Below are positions 7,667-16,299 of a stretch of 34,886 nt of DNA, piece by piece. The DNA is from Candidatus Gastranaerophilales bacterium. Its GTDB lineage: Bacteria; Cyanobacteriota; Vampirovibrionia; Gastranaerophilales; Gastranaerophilaceae. Each line of letters opens with the position of its first letter. Position 1 is the first letter of the stretch. The stretch is taken from positions 1 through 34,886 of the forward strand of contig CALUYC010000002.1 in the NCBI GenBank assembly GCA_944324895.1, in the 5' to 3' direction. The position numbers and the translations under genes were made by a program. Below the pieces are notes generated by a model. The model saw nothing but the letters and a program-made list of their open reading frames with translations, was not told the DNA's origin and made no database searches.

Positions 7667-8092
7667 ATGAACAGAGTTGCAAAAATTGAAATAGCAGTTA
7701 TTATAATTCTTGTTTTATGCATAGGATTGTATCTTTTGCCTTATTTAACGGGCGGATTGGATAAAAAGAAAGAGGCAAAAGTTGTTGCAAATGCCGCAGT
7801 TTTTACATCAAAAACTCTTTCTAATTTTGCCCTTAATAAAAAAGAAAATGCTACAAATGTTGCAAAAGCAACCGCAAAAGAGCTCAATACGCTTAGTAAA
7901 AATCCTTTTAATAAAAAATTGCCGGCGTATGTTTTTGAAAATCCACAAACAGGCAGTGTTATTATTCAATCTGATGATGAGCTGCAAACCGTTACTGTAA
8001 CGGGGTTGGGCAGGGAAAAACAAATTGTTGTAAGGACAGTTATTAAACCTCCGTCATTTGTGACTTATCAAAAATATGAGGATAAAAAATGA
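7667..8092 (+). CDS. Pilin-like single-pass membrane protein, unknown function
   Basis: A 141-aa protein with one N-terminal membrane helix (about residues 9-28) and a soluble C-terminal domain. The helix resembles the first helix of type IV pilins: Glu8 lies 17 residues before Pro25, the same spacing as Glu5 to Pro22 in mature pilins. A predicted amphipathic extension with AKVVANAAVFTSK-like sequence follows, as in pseudopilins. The prepilin leader is almost absent (only MNR), and the Gly at the cleavage position is Arg, so processing by prepilin peptidase is not expected. The C-terminal region has beta character (TVTVTGLGREKQIVVRTVI, ending PPSFVTYQKY). The gene overlaps the thioesterase start by 4 bases. 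Homology to pilins is inference, not certain. Confidence 0.7.
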   Translation: MNRVAKIEIAVIIILVLCIGLYLLPYLTGGLDKKKEAKVVANAAVFTSKTLSNFALNKKENATNVAKATAKELNTLSKNPFNKKLPAYVFENPQTGSVIIQSDDELQTVTVTGLGREKQIVVRTVIKPPSFVTYQKYEDKK

Positions 8093-8484
8093 TTGAAAAT
8101 GTAATGAGATTTAAAGTTCAATATGCTGATACTGACGCATACAGCGTAATGTGGCATGGCGCGTATTTAAGATATATGGAAATGGGCAGGGTTGAGCTTT
8201 TAGAAGATTACGGTATTAAGATTGATAAGCTTCAAAAAGAACAAGACGTTATTATGCCCGTAATTGAGCTTGACATAAAGTATAAATACAGTGCAAAACT
8301 TATGGATGAGTGTATTTTAAAAACAAAAATTGTTGAATTAACAAAAACATCGGTTACTTTTTTACAGGAGATTTTTGTTGAAGACACTCAAAAGTTGTGC
8401 ACAAGCGCTATTGTGCGCGCAACAGCACTTAAGGGCGGCAGAATTTCAAGACAGGTTGACGAGTATTTTAAAGAGAGGGTATAA
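8089..8484 (+). CDS. YbgC/FadM-type acyl-CoA thioesterase (hotdog fold)
   Basis: A 131-aa single-domain 4-hydroxybenzoyl-CoA thioesterase-like protein. The active-site stretch is near the N-terminus: VQYADTDAYSVMWHGAYLRYMEMGR (residues 10-34), matching the family pattern YxDTDAxGxxxHxxYxxxxExxR with D16 as the likely catalytic Asp and H23 in the conserved His position. The remainder (MPVIELDIKYKYSAKLMDE, then a TSVTFLQEIF strand) follows the hotdog fold. The family hydrolyses acyl-CoA or acyl-ACP thioesters, and YbgC members are often envelope-associated. It overlaps the upstream gene by 4 bases, and its stop abuts the next ATG, so it belongs to the lpt operon. Confidence 0.88.
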   Translation: MIENVMRFKVQYADTDAYSVMWHGAYLRYMEMGRVELLEDYGIKIDKLQKEQDVIMPVIELDIKYKYSAKLMDECILKTKIVELTKTSVTFLQEIFVEDTQKLCTSAIVRATALKGGRISRQVDEYFKERV

Positions 8485-9108
8485 ATGCAAATTTTTAGTG
8501 CGATGGACACTTATTTTCAAAGCTTAGGTACAATGGGGCTTGCTCTAAATTCTTTTATAGAAAGCTTTTTCCTTGTTCCTCCGCCTGATTTTTTACTTAT
8601 AGCAATGGATTTGGCCAAGCCGGAGCGTGCTTTGTATTATGCTTTAATATGCACAATAGCATCGGCTTTTGGTGGTATGGTGGGATATTGGATTGGTAAA
8701 TTTGGCGGCAGACCTGTTTTTATTTGGATTTTAACTTCTCTTTCAAATAAAAAAGGAGTGGAAAAAAGAAAACAACTAAAAAGTGCCCTGCAAAAATTTA
8801 ACGATGTTGAAGCGCTTTATAACAAATGGGGTGTACATGCGGTATTTTTCGCAGCTTTTACCCCTATTCCTTATAAAGTTTTTACAATAGCAAGCGGTAT
8901 TTTAAATATGAATTTGCTTGCTTTTACTCTTTCATCCGTAATTGGTCGCGGTATGAGATTTTTTATTGTCAGTATCGTACTTATGCTTTTTGGTGAAAGT
9001 ATAAAAAATCATTTGGAATTAATTATTCTTGGTGCAACTGCACTCATTGTGATATTTTTTATTATTTTGTACAAAAAGCGCCATGGTATTTCAAAAAGTA
9101 TAAAATAA
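8485..9108 (+). CDS. YqaA/DedA (VTT domain) membrane protein
   Basis: A 207-aa integral membrane protein of the VTT/SNARE-associated (DedA) superfamily, YqaA-like branch. The domain contains ESFFLVPPPDFLL (about 25-37), the GGxxGYWIGKFGG helix-turn (about 58-70) and the FAAFTPIPYKVFTIASGILNM segment (about 130-150), which is the superfamily's F-x-R/P-x-P-x-x-R-like re-entrant motif in its YqaA form. A charged KKGVEKRKQLK loop lies in between, and the last helix is followed by a basic tail. Some DedA relatives act in undecaprenyl-phosphate or phospholipid flipping; whether this one does is not shown. It is the last gene of the lptB operon, and the terminator begins at its stop codon. Confidence 0.85.
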   Translation: MQIFSAMDTYFQSLGTMGLALNSFIESFFLVPPPDFLLIAMDLAKPERALYYALICTIASAFGGMVGYWIGKFGGRPVFIWILTSLSNKKGVEKRKQLKSALQKFNDVEALYNKWGVHAVFFAAFTPIPYKVFTIASGILNMNLLAFTLSSVIGRGMRFFIVSIVLMLFGESIKNHLELIILGATALIVIFFIILYKKRHGISKSIK

Positions 9109-9133
9109 AATCGGGGTTTAACCCCGATTTTTT
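9107..9133. terminator. Bidirectional intrinsic terminator (lpt operon / ilvD)
   Basis: An 11-bp perfect stem (9107-9117 with 9121-9131) around a 3-base loop, GC-rich in the middle (CGGGG/CCCCG), with an A-tract on the left and a T-tract on the right. It sits between the stop codons of the two convergent genes and overlaps both, so it can serve both directions. Confidence 0.9.
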
Positions 9134-10790
9134 AACCTGTGATTGCTCCTAAATTTGCGCCCTGAACAGTTTTTGCGTATTTGGTTAAAAATCCTTTTGG
9201 GATTTCTTTTTTAACCGGCACAAATTCTTTTTGCCTTTGAGAAAGTTCTTCTTCAGAAACCAAAAGCTCGATGGTTCTTTTATTTATGTCGATTTTAATT
9301 TTATCGCCGTTTTTAATAAGCCCTATTATACCGCCTTCAGGTGCTTCAGGGCAGATATGTCCTATGCACAAGCCTCTTGTGCCGCCTGAAAATCTGCCAT
9401 CGGTAATTAAAGCACAAGATTTTCCAAGCCCTTTACCAACCAAAAGAGATGTCGGTGCAAGCATTTCGCGCATTCCGGGGCCGCCTTTCGGGCCTTCGTT
9501 TCTGATAACAACAACATCGCCTGCAACAACTTCATCTGTTTCAATGCCTTTCATAGCGTCTTCTTCGCGCTCATAAACTCGCGCTGTGCCTTCAAATTCA
9601 AAGACACTTTCATCGACACCTGAAATTTTAACAACTGCGCCCAATGGGGCTAAATTACCATGAAGTATTGCAAGGCCGGGGTTTTTGGTTATTGGATTAT
9701 CGAAAGGTTTAATAACGTTACTGTCAACCCAAGCATTTTTTGCGCGTTGTTCAACTGTTTGACCAACTAAATTTATCGTGTTTTTAAGTTCATCGCTATG
9801 TCCCCAAATTGTTTTTAATGCACCCGAAATGCCGCCTGCGTTGTCTAAATCAGTCATTGTAAGTGTTGATGAAGGGTCTAATTTAATAATTTGAGGAATT
9901 TTAAAGCTTAATTCTTCAAAATCATCAAGTGAAAGAGGAATTCCTGCGCTATTTGCTATTGCAAGCAAGTGCAGAATGGAATTTGTCGAACCGCCAAGTG
10001 CCAAGTCTAAAATAATTGCGTTTCTTAAAGAATCTCTTGTAATAATATCTTTTGGGCAGATGTTTTGTCTTACCAAATCTACAACTGTATATCCCGAATC
10101 AAAAGCTATTCTGCGTTTTTTTGAACTTACTGCAGAGGCAGTTGCACAACCTTCTAAGCTCATTCCCATAACTTCTGTTAAACATGCAAGAGTGTTTGCG
10201 GTGTATAATCCTTGACATGCACCAAAGGTGGGACAAGCATAATGTTCCATTTCGCATAATTTTTCAGCAGTTATTTCGCCTGCTCTGTATCTTCCGACAG
10301 CCTCGGATGAACCTCTGATAAATGTTAAAGTTTCGCCTTTGCACTGACCTTCTAAAGATGGCCCTGCGGTAACAATGATAGCGGGAATATTTAAACGCAA
10401 GGCTGCAATTAACATCCCCGGTGTGATTTTATCGCAATTTGTCAAAAGTACAAGTCCGTCCAGCTGGTGCGCGGCAGCTACAGCTTCAACGCAGTCCGCA
10501 ATTAAATCTCGGCTGGGCAGTGAATATCTCATTCCGCTATGACCCATTGCAATGCCGTCACAAATCGCAGGAGTACCAAAAATGTATGCCTGACCGCCGT
10601 TTGAGTGTATGCCTTTTTCAATTTGTCGCTCCAAATCCCTCATTCCGGCATGCCCCGGGACTAAATCCGAAAATGAGCTTGCAATGCCGATGAACGGTTT
10701 TTTAATATTTTTATCGCTTAAACCGCCGGCGTAAAGTAGTGCCCTGTGCGGTGCATGCGCCATACCCTCTTTAATTGCGTCAGATTTCAT
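9132..10790 (-). CDS. ilvD: IlvD, dihydroxy-acid dehydratase
   Basis: A 552-aa dihydroxy-acid dehydratase, the third step of isoleucine and valine synthesis and part of the route to pantothenate. The iron-sulfur ligand regions are present: [10 protein letters not shown] (C119) and [16 protein letters not shown] (C186, C192). At the position where one DHAD group has TPCN there is VPGH (residues 44-47), as in E. coli IlvD, which suggests the oxygen-labile cluster type; this is inferred from a short motif. [19 protein letters not shown] near the C-terminus is standard. Length is normal. It is monocistronic as far as seen, with GGAG in front of the ATG and a TATAAT at 10813-10818. No other ilv genes are in the window. 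Confidence 0.96.
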   Translation of the reverse strand: MKSDAIKEGMAHAPHRALLYAGGLSDKNIKKPFIGIASSFSDLVPGHAGMRDLERQIEKGIHSNGGQAYIFGTPAICDGIAMGHSGMRYSLPSRDLIADCVEAVAAAHQLDGLVLLTNCDKITPGMLIAALRLNIPAIIVTAGPSLEGQCKGETLTFIRGSSEAVGRYRAGEITAEKLCEMEHYACPTFGACQGLYTANTLACLTEVMGMSLEGCATASAVSSKKRRIAFDSGYTVVDLVRQNICPKDIITRDSLRNAIILDLALGGSTNSILHLLAIANSAGIPLSLDDFEELSFKIPQIIKLDPSSTLTMTDLDNAGGISGALKTIWGHSDELKNTINLVGQTVEQRAKNAWVDSNVIKPFDNPITKNPGLAILHGNLAPLGAVVKISGVDESVFEFEGTARVYEREEDAMKGIETDEVVAGDVVVIRNEGPKGGPGMREMLAPTSLLVGKGLGKSCALITDGRFSGGTRGLCIGHICPEAPEGGIIGLIKNGDKIKIDINKRTIELLVSEEELSQRQKEFVPVKKEIPKGFLTKYAKTVQGANLGAITG

Positions 10791-10812
10791 AGTTCTTTTC
10801 TCCTTTTTTTCA

Positions 10813-10818
10813 ATTATA
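10813..10818 (-). promoter_or_regulatory. ilvD: -10 element for ilvD
   Basis: On the minus strand the bases read TATAAT, 22 bases before the ilvD ATG, with GGAGAA between them. The -35 region upstream is not consensus. No T-box or leader-peptide attenuator was seen in the 136-bp gap between ilvD and glmU. Confidence 0.55.
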
Positions 10819-10926
10819 CATTCTTTTGTAAAAAAATGTTCATAAAATTCATTTAAAAACTTTAAATTTACATAACTTCATGAGAGAATTTTCTTGTAAC
10901 AAGTATGAAAAAATAAGGCGTCCCCC

Positions 10927-12249
10927 ATGTTTAACCGCAAAACAAGCTTTAAGGCAGTAATTCTTGCAGCAGGCAAGGGTACAAGGATGAAATCGTCCAA
11001 GCCGAAGGTTTTGCATGAAATATTTTCTAAACCTTTAGTTGGTTGGGTTGTTGATGCTATAAATGAAATTTATCCGCAAAATGATACTCAAAGCATTGTA
11101 GTTGTTGGGCATGGTGCAGATGAAGTTGAAAATTACTTAAAAAAATACGAAAATGTTACTTGTGCTCTTCAAAAAGAGCAACTTGGAACAGGCCATGCTG
11201 TTTCAATGGCCACAGGTGAACTAAAAGATTTTTGCGGTACGGTAATTGTTACTTGTGGCGATACTCCGCTTCTAAAAGCATCTACAATGCGTTCTATGAT
11301 TGAATACCACCTTGAACACAATGCTGATGTTACTGTTATGAGTGCAATTTTTGAAAATCCGTTCGGTTATGGAAGAATAATTCGCTCTCAAAATGGTAGT
11401 GTTGAGTGTATTGTTGAACAAAAAGATGCAAATGACGAGCAAAAAGCGGTAAAAGAAATTAATGCCGGTGTTTATTGCCTTAAATGGGAAAGTGTTAAAA
11501 ATGCTTTTGGCGAACTTAAAAATAACAATTCGCAAGGTGAATATTACCTTACAGACATTGTTTGCTGGGCAAAAGAAAAAAATAAAAAAGCAATTTCTTT
11601 TGTTATAGAAAATGCTGATGAGACGTTAGGTATTAATTCACGAGCACAACTTGCACAAGCCACCCAAATTATGAAAAATGAAAAGCTTAACGAGCTTATG
11701 GAAATGGGTGTTACAATAGTTGATCCTCTATCGACTTCAATTTCACCCGAAACACAAATCGGCGCAGACACTGTAATTTACCCCAATACATATATAAACG
11801 GCAAAAATAAGATTGGCTCTAATTGTAAAATTGGGCCTTTTTCGCACTTTAGGGGCAATGTCGAAGTCGGAGATTACTCAAAAGTCGGCAATTTTGTAGA
11901 ATTGAAAAACGCGAAAATAGGTTCTCATACAAATGTTTCACACCTAAGCTATGTAGGAGATGCAACTTTAGGTTCAAATGTAAACATTGGCGCAGGCACA
12001 ATTTTTGCAAATTACAATTCAATTACAAAAGAAAAGAAAAAATCGTATTTAAATGACGGTGTTTCAATCGGCTCAAACAGTGTTATAGTAGCACCTGTCG
12101 AGCTTGGTGAAAATGTGTTTGTGGGTGCCGGCAGTGTTATTACAAAAAATGTTCAAAACAATTCACTTGCACTTTGTAGAACACCACAAAAAGAGTACCC
12201 CGAATGGGTTGAAAAACAAAAGAAATTACTAAACAAAGGAGATAAATAA
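10927..12249 (+). CDS. glmU: GlmU, bifunctional GlcNAc-1-phosphate uridyltransferase / glucosamine-1-phosphate acetyltransferase
   Basis: A 440-aa bifunctional enzyme making UDP-N-acetylglucosamine, the precursor of peptidoglycan and lipid A. The N-terminal nucleotidyltransferase domain opens with VILAAGKGTRMKSSKPKVLHE (11-31) and continues with QLGTGHAV and CGDTPLL. The C-terminal domain (from about 250) is a left-handed beta-helix of hexapeptide repeats with the acetyltransferase signature VSHLSYVGDATLGSNVNIGAG. Length is close to the usual 450. An AAGG lies about 9 bases before the ATG. It forms an operon with prs (2-base gap), a pairing common in bacteria. The envelope precursor role fits the nearby LPS export genes. 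Confidence 0.97.
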   Translation: MFNRKTSFKAVILAAGKGTRMKSSKPKVLHEIFSKPLVGWVVDAINEIYPQNDTQSIVVVGHGADEVENYLKKYENVTCALQKEQLGTGHAVSMATGELKDFCGTVIVTCGDTPLLKASTMRSMIEYHLEHNADVTVMSAIFENPFGYGRIIRSQNGSVECIVEQKDANDEQKAVKEINAGVYCLKWESVKNAFGELKNNNSQGEYYLTDIVCWAKEKNKKAISFVIENADETLGINSRAQLAQATQIMKNEKLNELMEMGVTIVDPLSTSISPETQIGADTVIYPNTYINGKNKIGSNCKIGPFSHFRGNVEVGDYSKVGNFVELKNAKIGSHTNVSHLSYVGDATLGSNVNIGAGTIFANYNSITKEKKKSYLNDGVSIGSNSVIVAPVELGENVFVGAGSVITKNVQNNSLALCRTPQKEYPEWVEKQKKLLNKGDK

Positions 12250-12251
12250 AA

Positions 12252-13265
12252 ATGAAATTAGGGCTTGAAGTTATGGAACAGCAACAAAGTACGGTTTTGC
12301 CCACACATGACATTAAACTTTTTTCAGGCCGTTCAAATCCTGTATTGGCGCAAGAAATTGCTCAATATTTAGGTACAACGGTTGAGCCTATGATAGTTAA
12401 AAACTTTATGGACGGTGAAATTTACGTTCAAATTCAAGATTCTATCCGCGGCGATGACGTTTTTGTTGTTCAACCGGTATGCAACCCTGTAAATGAAAGC
12501 CTAATGGAGCTTTTAATTATAATTGATGCTTTTAAACGTGCAAGTGCAAAAACAATTACAGCTGTTATTCCTTGCTACGGATATGCTCGTCAGGACAGAA
12601 AAACATCAGGTAGAGAAGCAATTACGGCTAAACTTGTTGCCGACTTATTAACAACGGCAGGTGCAAATCGTGTTCTTGCAATGGATTTGCACACAGGTCA
12701 AATTCAAGGTTTCTTTAACATTTTGGTTGACCACATTTATTCTACCCCTGTGCTTGTTGACTACATTAAAAACTTAAATATACCATCAGATGTACTTATG
12801 GCGGTTTCTCCCGATACAGGCGGTGTTCAAAGAACTCGTTCTTTTGCAAAAGCTCTTAATTGTCCTTTGTCAATTATCGATAAACGTCGTGACAAGCACA
12901 ACGTGGCAATAGCAGACCATGTAATAGGTGATGTTAAAGGCAAAGTCTGTGTCATGTTTGATGATATGATAGATACCGCAGGGACAATTTGCGAAGCTGC
13001 AAAGTTGCTTATAAGAGAAGGTGCAAAAGAAGTTTATGTTTGCGCTTGCCACCCTGTGTTCTCGGGCCCTGCGTTGCAAAGACTTGATGAAGCACCTATC
13101 AAAGAAGTTATTGTGACAAATACAATTCCTTTGAAAAACGAGTTTATTCCGACAAAAATTACACAACTTAGCATTGCACCGCTTTTAGGTGAAGCAATTT
13201 CAAGAATTCACGATGATCAAAGTGTATCTTCGTTGTTTGGTTTTGAAAAGGAATATAAAAACTAA
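12252..13265 (+). CDS. prs: Prs, ribose-phosphate pyrophosphokinase
   Basis: A 337-aa PRPP synthetase, which makes phosphoribosyl pyrophosphate from ribose-5-phosphate and ATP for nucleotide, His and Trp synthesis. Diagnostic motifs are KLFSGRSNPVLAQEIA near the N-terminus, CYGYARQDRK (ATP-binding loop), the MDLHTGQIQGFF stretch and the PRPP-binding loop VMFDDMIDTAGT. The start at 12252 has AAAGGAG 10 bases upstream. It leaves about 20 residues before the usual N-terminus, as in cyanobacterial-length Prs. The stop overlaps the next gene's ATG by one base (TAATG). Confidence 0.97.
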   Translation: MKLGLEVMEQQQSTVLPTHDIKLFSGRSNPVLAQEIAQYLGTTVEPMIVKNFMDGEIYVQIQDSIRGDDVFVVQPVCNPVNESLMELLIIIDAFKRASAKTITAVIPCYGYARQDRKTSGREAITAKLVADLLTTAGANRVLAMDLHTGQIQGFFNILVDHIYSTPVLVDYIKNLNIPSDVLMAVSPDTGGVQRTRSFAKALNCPLSIIDKRRDKHNVAIADHVIGDVKGKVCVMFDDMIDTAGTICEAAKLLIREGAKEVYVCACHPVFSGPALQRLDEAPIKEVIVTNTIPLKNEFIPTKITQLSIAPLLGEAISRIHDDQSVSSLFGFEKEYKN

Positions 13266-13849
13266 TGACTTTTGAAAATTTAAAAAAACTTGAAAAAGAG
13301 GTGCAGCAATGTAAAAGCTGCCCTCTTTATATTTCAAGAAATAATACGGTTTTTTATGATGGTTCTGAAAATGCAAAGATTATGCTTATAGGCGAAGCCC
13401 CTGGAGCCGATGAAGATAAATCTGGTAAGCCTTTTGTCGGTCGTGCAGGCAAGCTTTTAAACGAATTTTTGCACTCGGCTGGGATTAATCGAGATGAAGA
13501 TTTGTATATAGCAAATACACTAAAATGCAGACCGCCTGAGAACAGGAAGCCTACAAAAGAAGAAAAAGCCGCCTGTGAAAGGTATTTGCGCGCACAAATT
13601 GAAATTATAAAGCCGAAAATCATTGTGCTTTGCGGGGCTACTGCAATGGAGAGTTTTTTGGATAAAAAGTTTAAAATTTCAAAAGTTCGCGGACAAATTT
13701 TTGAAAATATTGAAGGTTACAAAGGAATAAAATTTATTCCCATTTTGCACCCTTCTTATCTTTTAAGGCAACATTCCACTGATGTTGGCTCACCAAGAGA
13801 TTTAACACTAAAAGATTTAATTATGATTAAAAAAACGGCTCTTAATTGA
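13265..13849 (+). CDS. Family 4 uracil-DNA glycosylase, [4Fe-4S] type
   Basis: A 194-aa uracil-DNA glycosylase of family 4 (the thermostable UDGa group), which removes uracil from DNA to start base-excision repair. Motif A is GEAPGADED (43-51) and motif B is HPSYLLR (162-168). The four cysteines expected to bind the iron-sulfur cluster are C16, C19 (CKSC), C88 (KCRPP) and C104 (AACERYL). KPFVGRAGKLL (55-65) is also standard. It is coupled to prs by a one-base overlap. The terminator stem overlaps its stop codon. Confidence 0.93.
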   Translation: MTFENLKKLEKEVQQCKSCPLYISRNNTVFYDGSENAKIMLIGEAPGADEDKSGKPFVGRAGKLLNEFLHSAGINRDEDLYIANTLKCRPPENRKPTKEEKAACERYLRAQIEIIKPKIIVLCGATAMESFLDKKFKISKVRGQIFENIEGYKGIKFIPILHPSYLLRQHSTDVGSPRDLTLKDLIMIKKTALN

Positions 13850-13856
13850 GCCGTTT
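13833..13856. terminator. Bidirectional intrinsic terminator (UDG / SLH gene)
   Basis: A 9-bp perfect stem, AAACGGCTC (13833-13841) and GAGCCGTTT (13848-13856), with a 6-base loop. It is flanked by A-rich sequence on the left and a short T-run on the right, and lies between two convergent genes. It overlaps the UDG stop codon and ends 4 bases before the SLH gene's stop. Confidence 0.85.
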
Positions 13857-13859
13857 AAT

Positions 13860-15152
13860 TTACATATTTGTATGGGTATTAACCGAATTATCCTGACCTT
13901 GACTTTCGTCTTCAACCTCAAATTCCCAATAATTTTCATTAGGAATAACCATATCTCCGGTTAAAAGAATGTACACAAGCTCATCGCCCTTTAAGTCATA
14001 TTTAACGATTGGCGATAATTTGTCGGTATATTTAACTAAAAATTCAGCTTTTGTAATTTCTTTTCTGCCTTCAAAATAGTTTTCCTTAACAGGTGCTTTT
14101 TTGTCGACTGTTTTGGTCGTTACGACTTTACCTTTGTCTGTTGTGTATGTCACGCCTGCCATTTCATGACTTATTCCGTTTGGCATATAGAATTTTCTTA
14201 ATACTATAAGATTTTTTTGTTTTTTAATTCTAAAGGGAGTGTATTTAATTTTTTGAACATCGGCAACAAACTGTGTTCCTGCAGGATACAAAAACGTACC
14301 TTCTTGAGTGTAAACATCAGTCGGTGCTACAAATACAAGCTGGTCGCCAATTTCGTGTTTTTTACTGTTTATTGGTTGGCTTGGTTTTGCAAGAATTATA
14401 TTTCCTGCTTCAATAACATTTTTTGTGTTGTAAATATTTACGGTATTTCTTGGCGCGCCTTCAACAAGTTTTAGAGTGTTTGTGCCTAAAAACTCAGTAG
14501 GAATTTTGTTTGCAGTTCTTTTGAATTTATCTTCAACAAGATTCATATGTTTTTCAATTTGTTCAAATAAAACCGCAGCTTCTGCACGTGTTAAATAGTC
14601 ATTAGGTCTAAAATATGAAGGGTCGGGGTGATTTATGTACAATTTATTTGTAACATTTTTTGCGTAAGGATAAATTGCCCAGTTGGGAATTTGGTCTTTG
14701 TCGCTAAAACTGTTAAGAACGCTTGTATCGCCATAAAAACCTTTTGTAACGTTAGCAATAACCGCGTTTGCTTCAGAACGTAAAATTGATTGTTCGGGCT
14801 TAAAAGTGTAATCGGGATAACCGAAGATTAATCTTAACTGTTCTGATGTTAAAATGCTTTGGTCATATTGAGTTGAAGAATCAACATCCTTAAACTTTGT
14901 TGTGCCATCAGTCATAATATCTTCACTTCTTATAACTTTTAAAAGCATATGTACGAATTCACTTCTTGAAAGTGTTTCATCTGGCGCGAAACTATAACCG
15001 CTTTTAAAGCCCATATAGCCTTTGTTTAGCGCATTTGCAATTTGTGATGCTGCCCAGTAGTCATTTTGGACATCAGTAACTTCAAGTGCTGATGCTGTGT
15101 TTACGCTAAAAGCTAATAAACAAAGTACAAGCAGACAAAATATCTTTTTCAT
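13860..15152 (-). CDS. Exported SLH-domain protein
   Basis: A 430-aa protein with a signal peptide (residues 1-22, ASA before LEV) and three SLH repeats at about 25-75, 88-140 and 150-205, each with the usual F-x-D/P-x-x-x-L-(S/T)-R-(S/A)-E core (LSRSEF at 61, ILRSEA at 123, LTRAEA at 187). SLH domains bind peptidoglycan-linked polymers. In cyanobacteria and relatives they anchor outer-membrane proteins to the wall. The C-terminal half (about 215-400) is beta-rich and hydrophilic, not clearly a porin barrel, with segments such as GDQLVFVAPTDVYTQEG; I do not recognise it. The last 20 residues are acidic and Gln/Asn-rich. It is followed on the same strand by a glycosyltransferase gene. Confidence 0.88.
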   Translation of the reverse strand: MKKIFCLLVLCLLAFSVNTASALEVTDVQNDYWAASQIANALNKGYMGFKSGYSFAPDETLSRSEFVHMLLKVIRSEDIMTDGTTKFKDVDSSTQYDQSILTSEQLRLIFGYPDYTFKPEQSILRSEANAVIANVTKGFYGDTSVLNSFSDKDQIPNWAIYPYAKNVTNKLYINHPDPSYFRPNDYLTRAEAAVLFEQIEKHMNLVEDKFKRTANKIPTEFLGTNTLKLVEGAPRNTVNIYNTKNVIEAGNIILAKPSQPINSKKHEIGDQLVFVAPTDVYTQEGTFLYPAGTQFVADVQKIKYTPFRIKKQKNLIVLRKFYMPNGISHEMAGVTYTTDKGKVVTTKTVDKKAPVKENYFEGRKEITKAEFLVKYTDKLSPIVKYDLKGDELVYILLTGDMVIPNENYWEFEVEDESQGQDNSVNTHTNM

Positions 15153-15224
15153 ATATTTTAAGCCTCATTTTACTCAAAACCTATGAAAATTCTACACTAA
15201 GACAAGCTTAAAATCAAACCGGAG

Positions 15225-16244
15225 TTAAATTTTGCTTATTATTTCTTTATAATCGATATTTAAACAATCGCTTTGCTCACAGTTTTGTGCCCTTTTGTGC
15301 CACAAACAAGGGCGACAGGTTAGTGTGTTATTTTTTATTACATAAAATTTATCGTCTTTTGGCAAAAGTTTGGTTTCGTTTGTAGGTCCAAAAATTGCAA
15401 AAGTTTTAACATTTACCCCAACTGCCACATGCATAGGAGCAGAATCGGCACAAATGACACATTTTGCCTTGTTAAATATATTTGCCATATCAAGCAAACT
15501 TTTTGTTTTGTTAAAGTAATTAATGAAATTTTGATTTGATGAAATTTGTTCATCTGCAACAATTTTTGAAATCAATTCCTCGTCGTCTCGTGTACCAAAA
15601 AGTACAACTTTTTCGCCTTTTTCAAGTAATTCCGTAATTAAATTTTTCCAAAAGTCCAATTTGGGGCATTTTAAAATATTTTTTCTAATACTCATTTTAC
15701 TAACCCCGGGGTGAATTGCCACAAAATCATTCTCCTTAAGATTTTGAGGCAACAAGTAATTTTCATCTACTGCAATTTTTGGCAGTTGGCATTCTAAATT
15801 ACAAATAGGCGAAATTAAATCATGATACATATTTGAAGCGTATTGATTTTTGTTTAATTCTACACTTTTTGTAAGCAAAAATGAAGTTTTAGATTTAAAA
15901 CCCATACGCTCTTTTATTCCCGTTAAAAATAACAAAACTGCTACCAATGGGGACTTTCCGCTTGATATTACAATGTCAAAATTTTTTCTCCAAACTTGAG
16001 TTAAAAATTTTAAAATATTTAAATATTTTTTTATTCCTTGTGCTTTAATGTCAGCCTTTATTATATCGTTAATATCGGGGCAAAGTTGCACTATGCTTGC
16101 ACTTCGAGGTTCAAGCGCAAGAGTAATTTTGCAATCGTTAAAAATCTCTTTCAGACTGCTAATTACGGGCATAAAAAGAATTTCATCCCCTATTCCGCCC
16201 CAATTAACAAGCAAGATGTTTTTATATTCCTTTTTTTGTGCCAT
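15225..16244 (-). CDS. Family 9 glycosyltransferase (heptosyltransferase-like)
   Basis: A 339-aa GT9 enzyme, the family of LPS core heptosyltransferases. The N-terminal Rossmann half has ILLVNWGGIGDEILFMPVI (10-28), the acceptor-side loop of the family. The C-terminal half has VAIHPGVS (175-182), VVLFGTRDDEEL (213-224) and CADSAPMHVAVGV (265-277), which bind the sugar nucleotide. A cysteine cluster closes the protein (C310, C313, C322, C327), as in many GT9 relatives. The sugar donor cannot be read from sequence. It is divergent from the methyltransferase gene at 16300, with a weak AGGGG before its ATG. It probably acts in surface polysaccharide or LPS core assembly. Confidence 0.88.
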   Translation of the reverse strand: MAQKKEYKNILLVNWGGIGDEILFMPVISSLKEIFNDCKITLALEPRSASIVQLCPDINDIIKADIKAQGIKKYLNILKFLTQVWRKNFDIVISSGKSPLVAVLLFLTGIKERMGFKSKTSFLLTKSVELNKNQYASNMYHDLISPICNLECQLPKIAVDENYLLPQNLKENDFVAIHPGVSKMSIRKNILKCPKLDFWKNLITELLEKGEKVVLFGTRDDEELISKIVADEQISSNQNFINYFNKTKSLLDMANIFNKAKCVICADSAPMHVAVGVNVKTFAIFGPTNETKLLPKDDKFYVIKNNTLTCRPCLWHKRAQNCEQSDCLNIDYKEIISKI

Positions 16245-16282
16245 TTTTACCCCTTTTTCATAATTTTACTTCTTTTTAATTT

Positions 16283-16288
16283 TATAAT
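16283..16288 (+). promoter_or_regulatory. -10 element of the one-carbon operon, near-leaderless
   Basis: TATAAT with only 11 bases between it and the ATG at 16300. No Shine-Dalgarno sequence is visible in that interval, and no good -35 lies 16-18 bases upstream. If used, the transcript would have a 5' leader of only about 5 bases. Confidence 0.5.
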
Positions 16289-16299
16289 AAAATAAATCT

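Noticed and set aside
10791-10926. T-box or attenuator before ilvD
   Set aside because: No T-box consensus, leader peptide or terminator/antiterminator pair was seen in the 136-bp gap; a plain TATAAT and GGAG explain it.
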